Shown: positions 11,952 to 24,440, counted from the first letter of the stretch. The stretch is 64,000 bases of DNA from Rhynchonema sp. JSB1_4 (GCA_030248065.1 JASAMV010006906.1:1-64000), one strand, 5' to 3'. The notes: generated by a model from the letters alone, not told the origin. Numbers and translations are program-made.

Positions 11952-14195
11952 CTGCGATGTACGGGTGTTGGGCACTACGCAAGAGAGTGCAAAGCACCGA
12001 AGCGCCCGTGCTTCTACTGCAAAAAAACACTCACAATCAAGTACTTTGCCCGGAAAAGTTTGGTGAAAAACGAACCCCGAAACCGACAAAAGGACACGCG
12101 GCAGTGTCACACGATCACGGTTCAGACAGCGAGTCGGAGACGGAATCCACCAATGAACCCACGACGTCTCTGGCTTCTCACTCGGAGCCCAGGGCGAAAG
12201 GAGCAACACGTCGCAAGGGCAGAGGGGTGCTACTAACGGCAGAAGTGGTAGTTGTGAACCCGAACAACCCAAGCAAAACCATCCGTGCCAAGATTTTGTT
12301 TGATTCGGGTTGCGACCGCACGTTCGTGTTGGATCGATTGAGCCGAAAACTCAATCTGCAATTACAAGGCACGGAGATTTTGAGCTTGGCGACCTTCAGT
12401 GCCACCAAACGCACAAAACTAGCTACTGGATTGTCAGCGATTGCTATTAAGCTGAAGGATGACAGTTTGTACAATCTGGATGTGAGCACAACAAAACACA
12501 TCTCACAAACTCACACCAAACCAGCCTTCAGCAAGGAGGATCGTCAGGTGCAAGGACAACAACATCAATATCGTCGACTTAGCTGATGCAACAACCGTGT
12601 TCAAGCCCGACATTTTGATCGGAAACGATTATATGTGGGATATCATCAAGGATGGAACGCGCATTGAGCTGCCATCGGGCATAAAAATGATTCCATCTGA
12701 GGTCGGTTGGTGTACGGCAGGCAGAAAGATGTGTGATGACGACGGACTTCAAGTCACTGCCAGCACGTGTTTATTTTCGGTGTCTGGAGGAATCAGACCA
12801 TCGGAGTGTGAACCGTTGAAGATCAAAACTGACAAAGTTGAGGATTCGAATTTGAGCCAATTTTTCGCACTGGAACACATTGGCATCAAGGAAAATGCCG
12901 AAATAACCAGCGATGACCGAGCCATCGAGCACTTCAACAGGACGGCAATTATTCGTGAACATGGCAGACCGGAAGTCAAACTGCCGTTCAAAGACGAGAA
13001 TGCGGAATTGAAGGACAATTACCAGTGCGCGATGGCGCGATTCAAGTCGATGGCAAAGAAACTAGCGAAGGAGCCAGGTGATCAGGAGCAATGTGTCAAA
13101 ATAGTGGAGAAGCTGAAACAAAAGGACAAAGTCGAAATCGCATCGGCTGAAACGTTGAAAGATCGAAAAGTGTTCTACATTCCCCGGCTGCTGGTCAAGA
13201 CACAGGATAAAGCAACCACGCCTATTAGAATGGTACTGGATGCATCCGCCACTCATTCAAAGCACGACAGCTCATTGAACGACGTTCTGCTGAGAGGCCC
13301 GATCAAACTCCCTGATCTGGCAGGGCTGCTCATGCGATTCAGGCTCGGAAAGTACGCGGTCGTGGCCGACTTCGAAGCAGCATTTCATGGCGTGTCACTG
13401 GCGGAAGAAGACAGAGATGTGGTGCGTTTCCTATGGTTCAAGGATCCATCGAAGCCCTGGTTAATTGAAGGCAATGTGGTGATTTTGCGCTTCAAAGTGG
13501 TACCGTTCGGCATAGTATCGTCACCATGTCTGTTGCAGTCGGCGTTGGAGCTGCTACTGAAGTCAGAAAACACGGAACTGTGCGATCGAATACGAAATTC
13601 ACTGTATGTCGATAACGTGATTTTGAATGCGAGAACGGAGGAGGAAGCGATGCGCATATACGATTACACCAAACCACTGGCCAAAGAGTGGCAGATGAAT
13701 TTGCGCGAGTTCATGTCGAACTCAGAGTGGTTCCGAAGACATGTGCCGGTGGAGGATCAAGCCAAGAGCACATTGGTGAAAGTTATGGGAGTTGGATGGG
13801 ATGAAATCAAGGATACTTTGAGGATGCAATTATTCAAGAAGAACGCTAACGATATCGAATGGACGAAGCGAGAAGTGCTCAAGCGCATCGGTTCAATATA
13901 CGACCCGTTGGGATTACTGGCGCCCCTGAAATTGAAAGGGAAATTATTCATGAAACAACTGTTCACGAATAAATTCGCATGGGATGCGGTGCTGCCGGAG
14001 AAGGAGAAGCGAGAATGGCAAGAAATAGAAGACGAGTTGAGCGGAATCGAACGGATCGCCATACCTCGTTATATGGAGCACGACGCGAACTCCAAGTTCG
14101 AACTGCGCGCATTCGTTGATGCGAGTGCACTGGCACTTGCTGCTGCCATCTATCTGACAACAATTACGACAACAGCTCGAGCAGGCGTTTTTTAA
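11952..14195 (+). pseudogene. BEL/Pao copy 1 pol (protease, RT, partial RNase H), 3'-truncated
   Basis: After a frame change the aspartic protease is seen (ILFDSGCDRTFVL, about 12294-12330), then another shift near 12555. A long frame to 14195 follows with the peptidase-RT linker (DILIGNDYMWDI), RT blocks (RMVLDASA, LRGPIKLPDLAGLLMRFR, VVADFEAAFHGV), the catalytic box YVDNVI and the BEL linker YDPLGLLAPLKLKGK. RNase H starts (AFVDASALALAAAIY) and is cut off at 14195, where unrelated AT-rich DNA begins. Integrase and the 3' LTR are missing. Confidence 0.9.
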
Positions 14196-14820
14196 ATTAT
14201 TAAATCTGCAAAAAAACGTTAAAAAGCATGTATGTCACTCAATTTTACATCTTTTAGTCCAGGCAGGTGCATCGGGCACCCCGACGATGTGACACCAAAG
14301 GTCCAAAATTAATGTTCATCCATTTTAAAAAGAATATTTCATGATTGTCATGCAGTCGCACAGGGTGTGTTTCGTCCTCGAAATTCTACAGTAATAGCCA
14401 TGCGCATTAATCTTCAGCGCCAAAAACTCATAAAACAACGAATCGTACTCGCCCGACGCGCGAAAATCAGAAATGATAAGCGGTCCCAAAACCTGCATAA
14501 ACTTGGACACCGGACCGTGAACACAACCAATTTTACCGCGAGGAGACACTGAAAAAAACGATATTCACACAAAAAACAACAACACACACTTAACAAACAA
14601 AAAACCACTAACACATCACAGCCTTAGGGTTCGACACCCGACCAACTTCCCTCATTGCAGCTTCATGCCTTAAGAACAGCGTCTTGAAATTCCGTTGGGC
14701 ATATTGATACATTTTCCCTCCAAACGCCTGACAGTACCATTTGTAGTGACGAATCCCCATGTGGCCTTGGAATGCAAAGCAGTGTAACGTGACTTTACTA
14801 AATATCACATGATTCATTGT
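14196..14820. other. AT-rich intergenic DNA
   Basis: Only short unsupported ORFs are visible. No terminal repeat or RNA gene was recognised. Confidence 0.4.
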
Positions 14821-14959
14821 ATTTTGTCTACACACATTCTAACAGCTTATTTCCTGTGTGCTTGTGCTTGTGAGCTTCAGAGTTGGTTACGTGGTTTACT
14901 TGTGCCTTTGGAATAAAGAGTGTTATGAAGCAAAGACAGTTTCACATTATCTGGCATCC
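14821..14959 (+). promoter_or_regulatory. 3' part of BEL copy 2 LTR and primer-binding site
   Basis: The segment contains GGAATAAAGAG (polyadenylation-like), then TTCACATTATC and TGGCATCC (14952-14959). Its CTGTGTGCTTGTGCTTGTGAGCTTCA resembles, inverted, the sequence at 43,270-43,320 beside the third BEL copy, which supports an LTR R/U5 region. The 5' end of the LTR was not defined. Confidence 0.5.
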
Positions 14960-15121
14960 AAACGTCGTGAAACTGTGTGACGCCGCCCGTGAAAATTTGA
15001 GACCGGTGTCTATGTGCATTTTTACGCTGAACGTTACTTTACGGCCCCAACTACAAAAGTGAAATTGTGAAAAATTGTGAAATTTGACTGGAAATTATTG
15101 CGAATTTCGACGATTTCGACA

Positions 15122-16860
15122 ATGAGTGGCCCAATACGTTCGAAATGGTCATCGCCGACGACGAAGCTGAAAGAAGTTTTGAACGAAATACGCGCCGAAG
15201 ATTACCACAACCGTGAGTTGTTCGCTGAAGGTGATTCTTACAAGTTGATTCTTGGCAAAGTTCGCACCGAAAAACAACGTGTTACTCAGTTCTGCAATAG
15301 AACAGAGCGTTACATAGCCACCCTGTACAAATGTCGTGGCGAATGGCTCGCGCTGATCGAGTCGTTGAAGGCGAATCAAGCTGAACAGAAGCAAGAGCAA
15401 GAGTGAACGAGAACCACTGTGCGAACAGGCAGAGGAGTGGCTTTCATTTTTTGATGCAAAGAAAGAGGAAATTGATGACATTGTCAAGCAAGTAGGACGT
15501 AAAAGCCGCACAGGCAGTGCCGAGAATGTGACGGCCGGGTCTGGTTCTGGTGTTGAAGCACTGGTTCCGATTGTGCAACAGCTGGCCAATCTTCAAGTTG
15601 CTCAATCGAAGCCACAAAAGCACGTGAAATACGAGAATTTGAAGCCGCTGAAATTTGATGGCCAACTAAAAAATTGGCCGGAGTTCTGGTGCCAGTTTAA
15701 GGCTAACGTGCACGACGACAATACGTATTCGAAGCAGGACAAGATGGGCTTGTTGAAACGCAGTCTCGAACCGAACGTTGCTGCCGAAATTGAGGGACGC
15801 CCAATGACAGACGAAGGTTGTGATGAGGTTGTTGCGTTGCTCGAGAGAAGGTACGGTGACAAAAAGCGTTTGAAAACGTTGTACATCAATCAGTTGCAAA
15901 CCTTACCGATGTTTGATTCCAATGATCCTGGTTCTTTGCGGAAAATTGTTGAATCCGCAGACACAGCGTTACGTCAGTTCTCAGCGTTGGGATCTGAAAT
16001 TGACGGTCTCAGCCAAGAATTTCTTGAAAACACCCTCAGGCAGAAATTACCCCGTGATGTGAATCGTGATCTTGAACGTGCCACGTCAGACGATGGTTGG
16101 TGATTAATGCGCTGCGTGACAAATTGTGGGACTTGGTCGCGCAGGACGAACGTGTGGCTCAGTACTATCCCGGTGTTGATTCGATGATGAAGCAGGCTGG
16201 TGGTCTTGATGCTAACCAAGTGACTACGAACATGTTTCCTGTGAACGTGCAAGAGGGTCACCAGCAAAGTCAGGGTGCGTCACGAGGTGGTAGTAATCGT
16301 GGTCGCAATTATGGTGGTCGGGGCAAGACAGTTTAACATGGGGGCTGGAGCACAGATTCAACCCGACAGAATATGAATTCCGACCAAACGCAAAGCAACG
16401 TGAGTGGCAGTGGTTACGGTCGTGGGGGTAATCGTAGTGGCTTTCGAGGCGGCACGCGTGGGGGGTTGGCACGGTGGCAAGAGTTCTTTCGGAAAATCAC
16501 CCACATGCATTTGCTGCGGAGCAAATCATTGGAGTGAGAAATGCACGGTTTTCCCAACCCGGGAGCAGCGCTACGAGTTTTTCTTAGCAGCGTTTGTGTT
16601 TCGTTTGTGGCGGCAAGAATCACAGCGCGCGATATTGCAGCACGCAGCTGCCCTGTTATTTGTGCAAAAACATGGGGCACCACACGGCAATCTGCAGAGC
16701 AAAAGGTCAGTCAAATCAAGCAAATGCGCCGCAAAAGCAGTCCGTGAATGTCGTGCAAGTCGAGCAAAGTGACGGTCGTCAAGTTGACGAAAAAAGCGAC
16801 GTGAAAACGGTGAGTGGAAATTCTGTTATTGTTTCGCAAACGCATGGCTGTGGCTGACAG
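15122..16860 (+). pseudogene. BEL/Pao copy 2 gag, frameshifted
   Basis: Coding starts at ATG 15122 (MSGPIRSKW). Frames change near 15400, 16100 and 16330. The gag core is clear at 15630-15700 (LKPLKFDGQLKNWPEFWCQF), and two zinc knuckles follow: CICCGANHWSEKC and CFVCGGKNHSARYC with CYLCKNMGHHTAIC. A Gly/Arg/Asn-rich spacer lies between the core and the knuckles. Several indels make the gene defective. It is clearly the same lineage as the inverted gag at 41.7-43.1 kb, whose core reads LKPLQFDGQIKNWPEFWTQF. Confidence 0.85.
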
Positions 16861-19010
16861 TGTCACGCCACAATACACGAGAATGATGACGGCAAAAGCG
16901 CCGGCTGGGCTACCCGGAGCGCGGAATACAAGCGTGAATGTGAAATTGTTGTTGGACACTGCGTGTGGACGCACGTTTATTGTCGAAAAGTGTGCAAAAC
17001 GTGTTGGTTTTGAACCGTTGGAGCCAGCCAACATGAATTTGACGTTGTTCGGAGGTCAAACAAAAAAAGGGTCAGATTTCGGTCTGGCAACGTGATGGCG
17101 TTGAACGTGTGATGCACGCGGCTCTGGTGCCACGTATTCAACGTCCCGAAAAAGTGCCCAAATTATCGGACGAGGACCTAGAGTTTTTGAAGCAGTTCGG
17201 CGACGGCTGGTTGGCCGATGAGTTTCCTGACGGTACAACCACGAACGAGCCAGACATCATAATTGGGATCGACTATTTCTGGCAGTTCATTTTGCTCGAG
17301 AAACCGGTGAAGTTGCCCTCAGGTCTGCTGTTGGTTCACACGACTTTGGGTCCAATTCTAACCGGAGCTGAATATTCGTCCGAAACGGTTATACAGACGG
17401 CAGCACAGTCAGTGTTCGTGTACAACGTACTGGCCAGACCAATCGAAGAAGAAATGTTCGTGTTATCGGAACCGAACCCAACGAAACCACGTTTGAGCGA
17501 AGAGTCGTTGTGGGCACTCGATCTGATTGGTATTCGTGATGACCCACTGGAAGTGCAAGATGAGAAAGCACTTCAAAAATTTCGTGATACGATGAAAATT
17601 CTACCGAACGGTTCAATTGAAGTCGGATTCCCTTGGAAAGAGGATCCACCGAATGTGCCTGATCATTATGCGTTGTCGTTGGCACAGTTGAAAAGTCAAG
17701 GTAAGAAATTGGCAGGCAACGAAGAATTGAGGCAAGCCATTGACGGTGTCCGTGAAACGTATGAAAAGGAGGCGTTCATTGAAGAAGCACCAGAAGTACC
17801 GGACGGTCCAGTGTCGTACCACAGCTGGAGTTGCGTTCACACACCGGAAAAGGAAACGACAAAGGGCAGAATTGTAAGCAATGGCTCGTTGAAGGCGGGA
17901 AAAGATGACAAAAGTATGAATGACGCAATGTATCGTGGTCCTGTTGATTTGCCGAACATGTGTGGATTGTTGTTGAAATTTCGCACATTCAAATACTATA
18001 ATGTGGCAGATTTAGCCAAAGCGTTCTTGAAATTGAAACTCAGGAAACAAGATAGGGACATGACGCGATTCCTGTGTTGGAAAGACCCGAAGAATCCAAC
18101 GCAAATTGAAGGAAATTTACGGAAATTTGTGATGCGCTACGCTGTTGTTCTGTTCGGATTCGTTGCATCACCATGGCTGTTGATGGAATCGTTGCGCTTC
18201 ATGCTGAGTGAGAAAAGGACGAAGCTTGCGTCTGAGATTTGCAAGCACATGTACGTTGACAATCTCGTGTATGGACATGACACAGAAGAGGAGGTGCTGG
18301 AGACGTACAAGTATTCGACGAAAGTGTTCTCTGAGCACAACATGGTGATCAGACAATTCGCGAGCAATTCAGTTTGGTTCATGAAACAAATACCAGAGGC
18401 TGACAAAATGAAGACGGAGAATATGAAAACGTTGGGTGTGAGAACCGACTACGAGAAAGACGAGTTGAGTTTCGCGAAGCCGAAAAAAGTAAACTACGAT
18501 GTTGAAGTGACGAAAGCGTATGTGTTGAGCGTGTATGCATCGTTGTTTGATGTTCCTGGCTTACTCGCTCCAGTTCAGTTGAAAGCAAAGTTGTTCCTGC
18601 AAAAATTGCACGCCAAGAAATTTGGATGGAATGTGCCGTTGCCACAAGATTTGGTCGATGAGTGGCGACAAATCGAAAGTGACTTTATGTTGGTCGATAC
18701 CGTCAGTGTGCCGCGCTACATTGGCACCACTGCCAATTCGTCGGTTCAGTTGCACGTTTTTGTTGACTCAAGCAGTCGTGCGTGTGTGTACGTTCGAGTG
18801 ACCAACGGTGGTGTGCACTGAGTGTTCTTGTTGTTCTGTAAATGTCGCGTGAAACCGTTGAGTCAAAACAGCTCAGTACCGCATCTTGAGCTGATGTCGA
18901 TGAAAATTGGAGCAAGATCGCTCAAGTTCGTGAACAACCAGTTGAATAGCCATCCTCACGAATTGCGTTTCGCTGACGTTCGACACCGAAACAGTGTGAC
19001 GGACACACGG
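16861..19010 (+). pseudogene. BEL/Pao copy 2 pol (protease, RT, start of RNase H)
   Basis: The protease site reads LLLDTACGRTFIV (16946-16985), with Ala-Cys in place of the usual Ser/Thr-Gly. The main frame 17109-18821 includes the peptidase linker (DIIIGIDYFWQF), RT (RIVSNGSL, YRGPVDLPNMCGLLLKFR, YNVADLAKAF), the catalytic box YVDNLVYG, the conserved FGFVASPWLL and the RNase H start (VFVDSSSRACVYVRV). A TGA at 18819-18821 interrupts RNase H. Coding similarity resumes beyond it (LELMSMKIGARSLKFV) to about 19010, where an inverted gag fragment joins. Integrase is absent. Confidence 0.9.
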
Positions 19011-20028
19011 GTCCGCCTGCCGAGTTCATCACGCGATGTGGATTCTGTTGTTTGCTGAAAAGCATGTGCCACCACGATGGCATGTTTGGACTCGAAATTG
19101 GATTGGTGGGCCCTCGATTTGCACCAGGCCTGCCCTCCCCACCGACAAAATAACGTGGAGGGTCGGCAACCGACTTCACGTGCAATGCACCACACAGCGA
19201 CCGTGCATGCGCAACAGAACCACAGTGATAACACGGCTTCAACTTGGACTTGCACCGAACCGATAAATGCCCAAATCCAGAACACTTGAAACACAACCGC
19301 ATACTTTTATAAAACTGCTTCCGGGCCGCTAGAGTGCAGACAATGTGGCAGTCGTCGCTAAAATGTTGGGTACTAGAGCAAAACAGACACTTTTGGGTGG
19401 GTTTAGAACGATTCTGTTTAGTTGCCACTGGCTTCGCCCACAAAACAGCCTGATGTTTCATTGACTGATCAGTGACCGCAGCCTGAGCAGGACCGGAACA
19501 GGCCACCTGCTCAGCGCTCGATGTGACCGAATCGACCGTTTGGCAACTTGTGGTCACCAAATTCGATTTGCGAGCAGTGTACGCCGGGGTATGAACGAAA
19601 GTCAGCGGAGTCTCGTTCTGCGTAGCTTGTGACTTCTTCGGCACATCGGTTTCGCACAACCTGACAAACTGTTTGCCCTTGACATCACATTCACGTAAAT
19701 CATCCGAATTCCGACCCGAATCACGACACAAACGAACAATTTTGTCAAGTTTGCTACGACGATGATCAAGCGACTCAATAGCGCGTTTTGTTTTCAAAAT
19801 GATGGCAGCCAGGTCCTCCCAAAGCTGCTCTGCCCAAGGACGAACAGCAGCCGTGCGTTCGTCGTTAGCATCAAAAATTTCAAACATGAAGTATTGATCA
19901 CCGAAAACAGCAGCACCCGACTGCTCATCCAGAACTTCGAGTGCAGACAGAGAACTATTCAAGATTTGTGATTGAAATTTCAAACGAAGCTCAATTTCAC
20001 TCAACTTCGGCAACATCTCGACCTCCAA
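18922..20028 (-). pseudogene. Inverted BEL/Pao gag 3' fragment with three zinc knuckles
   Basis: The 368-aa minus-strand frame contains CLFCSSTQHFSDDC, CFKCSGFGHLSVRC and CYHCGSVAHARSLC, a row of CCHC-type knuckles typical of BEL gag C-termini, preceded by a helical gag-like region. Its 3' portion overlaps the plus-strand RNase H of BEL copy 2, so the real fragment probably runs from about 19020 to 20028 and the rest of the frame is antisense read-through. It is from a gag subfamily different from the upstream copy. No protease or RT follows it on this strand. Confidence 0.8.
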
Positions 20029-20104
20029 AGCCGGGGAGCGCCACGCCGATTACTCAACCGATGACGAAAGAAACCGGCTGCGGACGACGACGGAAGCGAC
20101 GACC

Positions 20105-20265
20105 ACGAAAAAACGAGAGGGATGAGACGCAGCCGCCAGAGCAGCCACACGAACCCCACCACCACACCAAAACCACACACCACCCAACCAAACCAAAAAA
20201 CACACCACACACCCCCACACCCCAACCAAACACCCAACACGACCCCTCCCCACACAAGAATTCAT
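20105..20265. repeat. C/A-rich low-complexity tract
   Basis: Strongly biased sequence of CCACCAC, CCAAACC and CACACC words on the plus strand. It separates the BEL debris from the truncated 3' end of the polymerase fragment. It could be true simple sequence or an assembly artefact. Confidence 0.5.
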
Positions 20266-20289
20266 GTATTGCATAAATGATAAAACGCA

Positions 20290-23241
20290 GCACACCTCCG
20301 CTCACAAATTCGTCAATGTATCCGCCACCCAATTCATCGGTCATCATGCCGAGATAGTCTCCAGTTGGTGGTTCGTAGGTGTCATTTGGCCCGGACGTGT
20401 AAATAATCTGCGAATGTAGGGAAACGGCTATTGTGAGCAATATGATTATTTTGGAACATTGAATGAGCATAACAAAAGAATTAACCGAGTCTGTATCCAT
20501 ATACAGCACGCGTTTACCGAGCGGTTTCAAATAACTGTACAATTTGAGTCTGGCCTGTGCCGTAACCCATGCGGCGATGGTTGGACTGCCATGCTGTGAA
20601 GAAAATTTAGAATTATGAATGCCCAAACACGCAACATGAAAGAGTCACACTTTGAGCTCGGGCACGTAATCCTCCACTTGTTTGTACGTGACCGCCACCA
20701 TGTCATCACGCACGATCTGAATCGCCTGAACCTCGACGTGTTTGCTGAACACCAGAGCGTAGTAGTCGGCGGGCTCTTTGAAATATTCAATCTTGCTCAT
20801 GTCCGGTCGTTGTCCGAACTTGCCTGCACGTTGGTTAGCTTTCAAACCGTGTGAGAAAGAGAACGAAACAAAGACACCTACCCCAAAACGAATTCAAGCA
20901 CAGCTTGGCAATCTGACGCCTGCCGGGATTTTTCTCGATCTTGTTCGCCTCCAACTGCACACCCTCTCGCTCGTAGTAGTCGATCACGTAGCGCTCCTTG
21001 TCCTCATCAGTGTTAGCCCAGGCCGGCCAGCCGCTTGCCTGTGTTGATACATGATATACAAACGTATTTGCTAGAAATCAGATCTAGAACTAAACCTCCT
21101 GTTTGTCTTTCAGGAAGGTGTCAATGTAATCAGTGAACAGGCCGCCGTGTCCAGTTTCGGGATCGAACGTCTCCCACTTCTCCCAGTCGTAGACCTGTAT
21201 TGTTTTTTTAGATTATAAATGAAGACACGTAAAAAATAATAAAAATAAGGATACCTCGGCGACGTCCGTGACCTCATAGCCTTCATCCAACGCTGTGTAC
21301 AGCTCACAGGTTGGCCAAGCGCCCCAGAACTGCCGCTCCTCATCGCTGTGCTCGCACTCATCGTTGTTGCGCTCCTCAGCACACGATTTGCACAGGGGGA
21401 ACAACAGCTTCGGACCCGACCGATATGGCAGAACCGGATGCAGCAGATGTTTGGGTGCACGCACCTTGCATTTGATGATGCCTGTGTGATGTTTCGAATT
21501 AATTAATACAATATTCATACAAATAAGATTGAAGATGTACCTTCGTATGGATGCACGTCTTTGGTGATCGGATCGAAATTCTCCGTGTAGACAATCGGGT
21601 GACCCACTGGAAACGAACCATATTTGCAGACCCACGGATAGAGACTGCAGACGTCGATGTACTTGGCCACAATGCCGTCGTGGGATTTGAAGTACATTTG
21701 ACGACAGTTGGTGCGCCCCTGAGAAGGAATACACGAATAGAATTGAAGGATTGGAATGTTACAATACACGTACGCCGTAGAACGCCTCGCGTGGGTCCAT
21801 TGGATCATGAATACCGAGCGTCGCCACATAACCGGCCATCTCGAAGTCGAGACGACATTGCTCCTTGTACTCATGCTCCCAGATCTTGCGAATGGTGTAG
21901 TCCTGTTCGCGCAGCTCGGCCTCACGTTTCACCGTGCGAGCGTACACCTCACCGACTGTGGTTTCGATCAATGGCAATTTGAGACTGCGGTCGGTATAGC
22001 ACGTGGGACAGCCGTGAAACAGCTGTAATAAAGAAGTGATGCTCAAGAACAAGAGAAAATGACAAAAAATGGTGACATACACAGCCATAGAATTCGAACA
22101 GCTGCTTCGGATCGGATCGCAACTGCCCATCCACACGATACTGCCCGATACGCACCTCTCCGCCGTTTCGCGCGTGTTGGATGTCGATGTTTTCGTTGTG
22201 TGACAACCATTTGAGCCACCGAATGGCAGTGATGCTGTAATGTTTAGCTTTAAGAGAAGAATAAGGAAATAAACACTGAATGAGAAAACCTGTGTTTGTG
22301 ATTGCGTCTGTAGCCACCGACAGGCACGATACCAATGGTCTCCGGCGGCAGGAATCGCAAGCAGTAGATGGCCATGCACGTGGACGCAATTGTGGTGGTG
22401 GTCTCGAATGGATCCAGTCCGTGATCATCAATGATCATGCGCCTGAACTTCATTGCCGCTTTGGCCAGAATCTCCACGTCACAGGCGCAGTATTTCAACA
22501 GTTCCTGCTGGAAGTTGAACACTTTGCCGGACGCAGACTCCTCGGCGTACCTGCGTTCATTATGATGATAATTGAATAATAATTGATGCAGAGATAGGAT
22601 TGATAATTAGAGAGAAAATAACATTTTTCAAATTCTTCGCGCTGTTGTGGCTTCATCTGATCCGGTTCGTAGTAGTGTTTGGCCGGCGTCGGTCCGTCGT
22701 AGTCCCAGTTGGCCATAGTGTTGAATCGGTGTGGAAATGTACCCTTGGCGCCGGGGAAACCCATTGCTTTGGGTAGTGCCGAAAGTGGCTGTAAGACTGT
22801 CATTTGAATATTGAACAAATACACCAAGCATAAAAACATTGTACCATTGGCAGAAAGTTGAGACTGTCGAGAACCGTGATGTCATGTTGTTTGATGTGAA
22901 TCTGAACAAAAACAATACGATTATTACAGTGTAAATTTTTCAATCGAAAGAAAAAAACGCGAACTTTGAACAGTTCCAGTCCATTTGGCACGATCTCAAC
23001 GGCGTAACCCTTCTTATGCACGAACTGCATGATGAATTGACCATCGAAGCCACGCATGTTGCGAGCCATCACCACACAACCGTGATTGGAACGAGAAAAG
23101 GCCCAGGAACAGAACTCGACGAGTGCGTTGATGCCTGTGATTTCATATTTTATGGAACACAGTTTATTTCAGTTCAGAATTTTACCTTTGAATTCTTTCC
23201 TGCCCACGTTCGATGTCTTGCAATGACGACAGTACATGTCA
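20290..23241 (-). pseudogene. Polinton-type DNA polymerase B, C-terminal half, intron-rich, interrupted
   Basis: Minus-strand exons separated by introns of about 50-70 nt encode a protein-primed family-B polymerase. Seen in order: YCRHCKTSN (exon 23186-23241); Exo II-type ARNMRGFDGQFI (exon 22966-23134); VLDSLNFLPM (22845-22901); FPHRFNTMANWDYDGPTPA; an Exo III-like YCACDVEILAKA; palm motif A IDVCSLYPWVCK; motif B KLCLNSFWGR; and motif C YMDTDSV. The last readable part is GGGYIDEFVSGG near 20290-20330, after which the C-terminus is missing. The 5' boundary is exactly the terminal repeat of the 32-kb element at 23,242. The N-terminal half of what is probably the same gene lies at 55,802-58,079. 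Splice borders are by eye. Confidence 0.8.
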
Positions 23242-23447
23242 GTAGTACTTGGATGTGTATTGTGACATTTTTTGAAGATTACACATCCAAGGTGCCAGAT
23301 TGAAGGCAAAAGTTGCCTGAATTATCAGGTCTGCAAGAGAGCAGCTTGCTGTGTGCAGTCAAGCGAGACAACAGGTGCGGTGTAGTACAGCAAGCAGACT
23401 GTGTGCTGCTGCTTGCTCTACAACACGGCAGGAGTTTTTTTTATTCA
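23242..23447 (+). repeat. Left terminal inverted repeat
   Basis: Starting at GTAGTACTTGGATGTGTATT, the sequence matches the reverse complement of 55464-55649 almost base for base for its outer 145 bp. It then differs by a short insertion of about 14 bp (near 23387-23400), and ends with the shared GGCAGGAG(T)8ATTC block. Confidence 0.95.
23427..23446 (-). promoter_or_regulatory. Intergenic motif copy in left TIR
   Basis: On the minus strand GAATAAAAAAAACTCCTGCC follows the last minus-strand gene (stop 23467-23469) by about 20 nt. It fits a polyadenylation signal for that gene plus the TCCTGCC box seen between other genes. Confidence 0.6.
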
Positions 23448-23466
23448 CACAGCACGCAAAAGGTGA

Positions 23467-23925
23467 TCATAAACAAAGAGAAAAATAAGATGAGTACCTA
23501 TCCTGTTCTTCTGAGCTGGCCAATGGTTCGGACCCGAACAATACAATGCTGAGCCAGCGCATTTCTTCACCGTTGCATTGCAAGTAACATTTTGTAAAGT
23601 GTTTTATGCACAAAGAGCTTAGCCCGCTGCCGGCACATATTGGTTTGGGGTGCAAGCGCGACACTTTACCGCACAAACTACAGATGTTGTTCTTGTTGCT
23701 GGTGATGCACATGTGCCATACAACACTGTAACATGTGGTGCATAGCAGCGACGGGCTTCCATCCAAATCGGTGCAAGAGTGACACGCGTGCATGGGTTTC
23801 AATCGTAAGCAAAATGCGCAAAGTTTGAGTTTGTAGTGGGCCAGAGCTCGTTCAATTTGACACGCCAAATGTTTGGGTTTTCGCACGTAAAAGCGCGAGT
23901 TTTTCGATGATGGAAAGCACTTCAT
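23467..23925 (-). CDS. CxxC-rich zinc-binding accessory protein, family A copy 1
   Basis: About 152 aa from ATG 23925, chosen because the intergenic motif lies just upstream and the earlier in-frame ATG (23955) falls inside that motif. Cysteine pairs occur as CAFC, CHSC, CTTC and CSLC with further single Cys/His, and SLLCTTCY aligns with the same element in the next six genes (SLLCxxC). It is the most divergent member and lacks the W-x-G-D end motif, having EEMRWLSIVLFG instead. Presumably a small cytosolic or nuclear zinc protein of unknown role. It is last in the minus-strand gene train, ending against the left TIR. Confidence 0.65.
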   Translation of the reverse strand: MKCFPSSKNSRFYVRKPKHLACQIERALAHYKLKLCAFCLRLKPMHACHSCTDLDGSPSLLCTTCYSVVWHMCITSNKNNICSLCGKVSRLHPKPICAGSGLSSLCIKHFTKCYLQCNGEEMRWLSIVLFGSEPLASSEEQDRYSSYFSLCL

Positions 23926-23935
23926 TTTGTGTGCC

Positions 23936-23953
23936 GGCAGGATACTTTTATTC
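23936..23953 (-). promoter_or_regulatory. Intergenic motif copy 2
   Basis: Minus strand GAATAAAAGTATCCTGCC lies between the stop at 23970 and the ATG at 23925, with the ATG 11 nt after the CCTGCC box. Confidence 0.6.
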
Positions 23954-23969
23954 ACACAAACATGTAAAG

Positions 23970-24389
23970 TTAAAGATCATGATTTATAAACTCCAAGACC
24001 TTGATACAATCCGAAGCCAAAATGTACCAATCTGTATTAATGATCAGACTCAGCCATGTGTCAACATCTCCGCGCACCCAAACCGCAACCAGTTCAAAAC
24101 AATTACTGCAAATACACGGAAATGGGCTATCTTCGCTGTATTTATCCCGACAAATTTTGCACAAAAAACATTTGTGTGCGAGCTCCAAATCTACGACTTC
24201 AGCAAAACATTTTGAGCACAACAAACTGTGGTCGTAATATGTACCTGTTATGTGTTTGGGACGATACTGATTGGATTTCGCGAGCGAAGTTTGCAATGAG
24301 TAGCATCGCGCACATGGTGTCTTGCCGTAAAATTCGACTGCCTCATTGAACGCACGTTTCACCACGTCGAGCGAGTAAATGCGTGACAT
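23970..24389 (-). CDS. CxxC-rich zinc-binding accessory protein, family A copy 2
   Basis: A 139-aa protein from ATG 24389 (an in-frame GTG at 24401 is not a likely start). Order of elements: AVEFYGKTPCARC near residue 20, YDHSLLCSKCF near 60, CFLCKIC near 80, CICSNCFELVAVWVRGD near 95-110, then TWLSL and a short helix ending FINHDL. This is the shared family A layout of an N-terminal Y-x-G-K-x-PC-x-x-C, three further Cys pairs and a W-x-x-G-D..WLS tail. It is closest to copy 3, with which it shares the last residues. Function unknown; the Cys spacing implies two or more zinc sites. Confidence 0.75.
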   Translation of the reverse strand: MSRIYSLDVVKRAFNEAVEFYGKTPCARCYSLQTSLAKSNQYRPKHITGTYYDHSLLCSKCFAEVVDLELAHKCFLCKICRDKYSEDSPFPCICSNCFELVAVWVRGDVDTWLSLIINTDWYILASDCIKVLEFINHDL

Positions 24390-24421
24390 TTTAATGCTCA
24401 CCGGAAACCGCTTTGTGTGGT

Positions 24422-24440
24422 GGCAGGAGATTTTTTATTC
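24422..24440 (-). promoter_or_regulatory. Intergenic motif copy 3
   Basis: Minus strand TTGAATAAAAAATCTCCTGCC. The TGA of the upstream gene (24439-24441) is embedded in TGAATAAA, so stop codon and polyadenylation-like signal overlap. Confidence 0.65.

Noticed and set aside
20001..20295. Gly/Val/Cys-rich ORFs on the minus strand
   Set aside because: They arise from the C/A-rich low-complexity tract and have no protein-like pattern beyond it.
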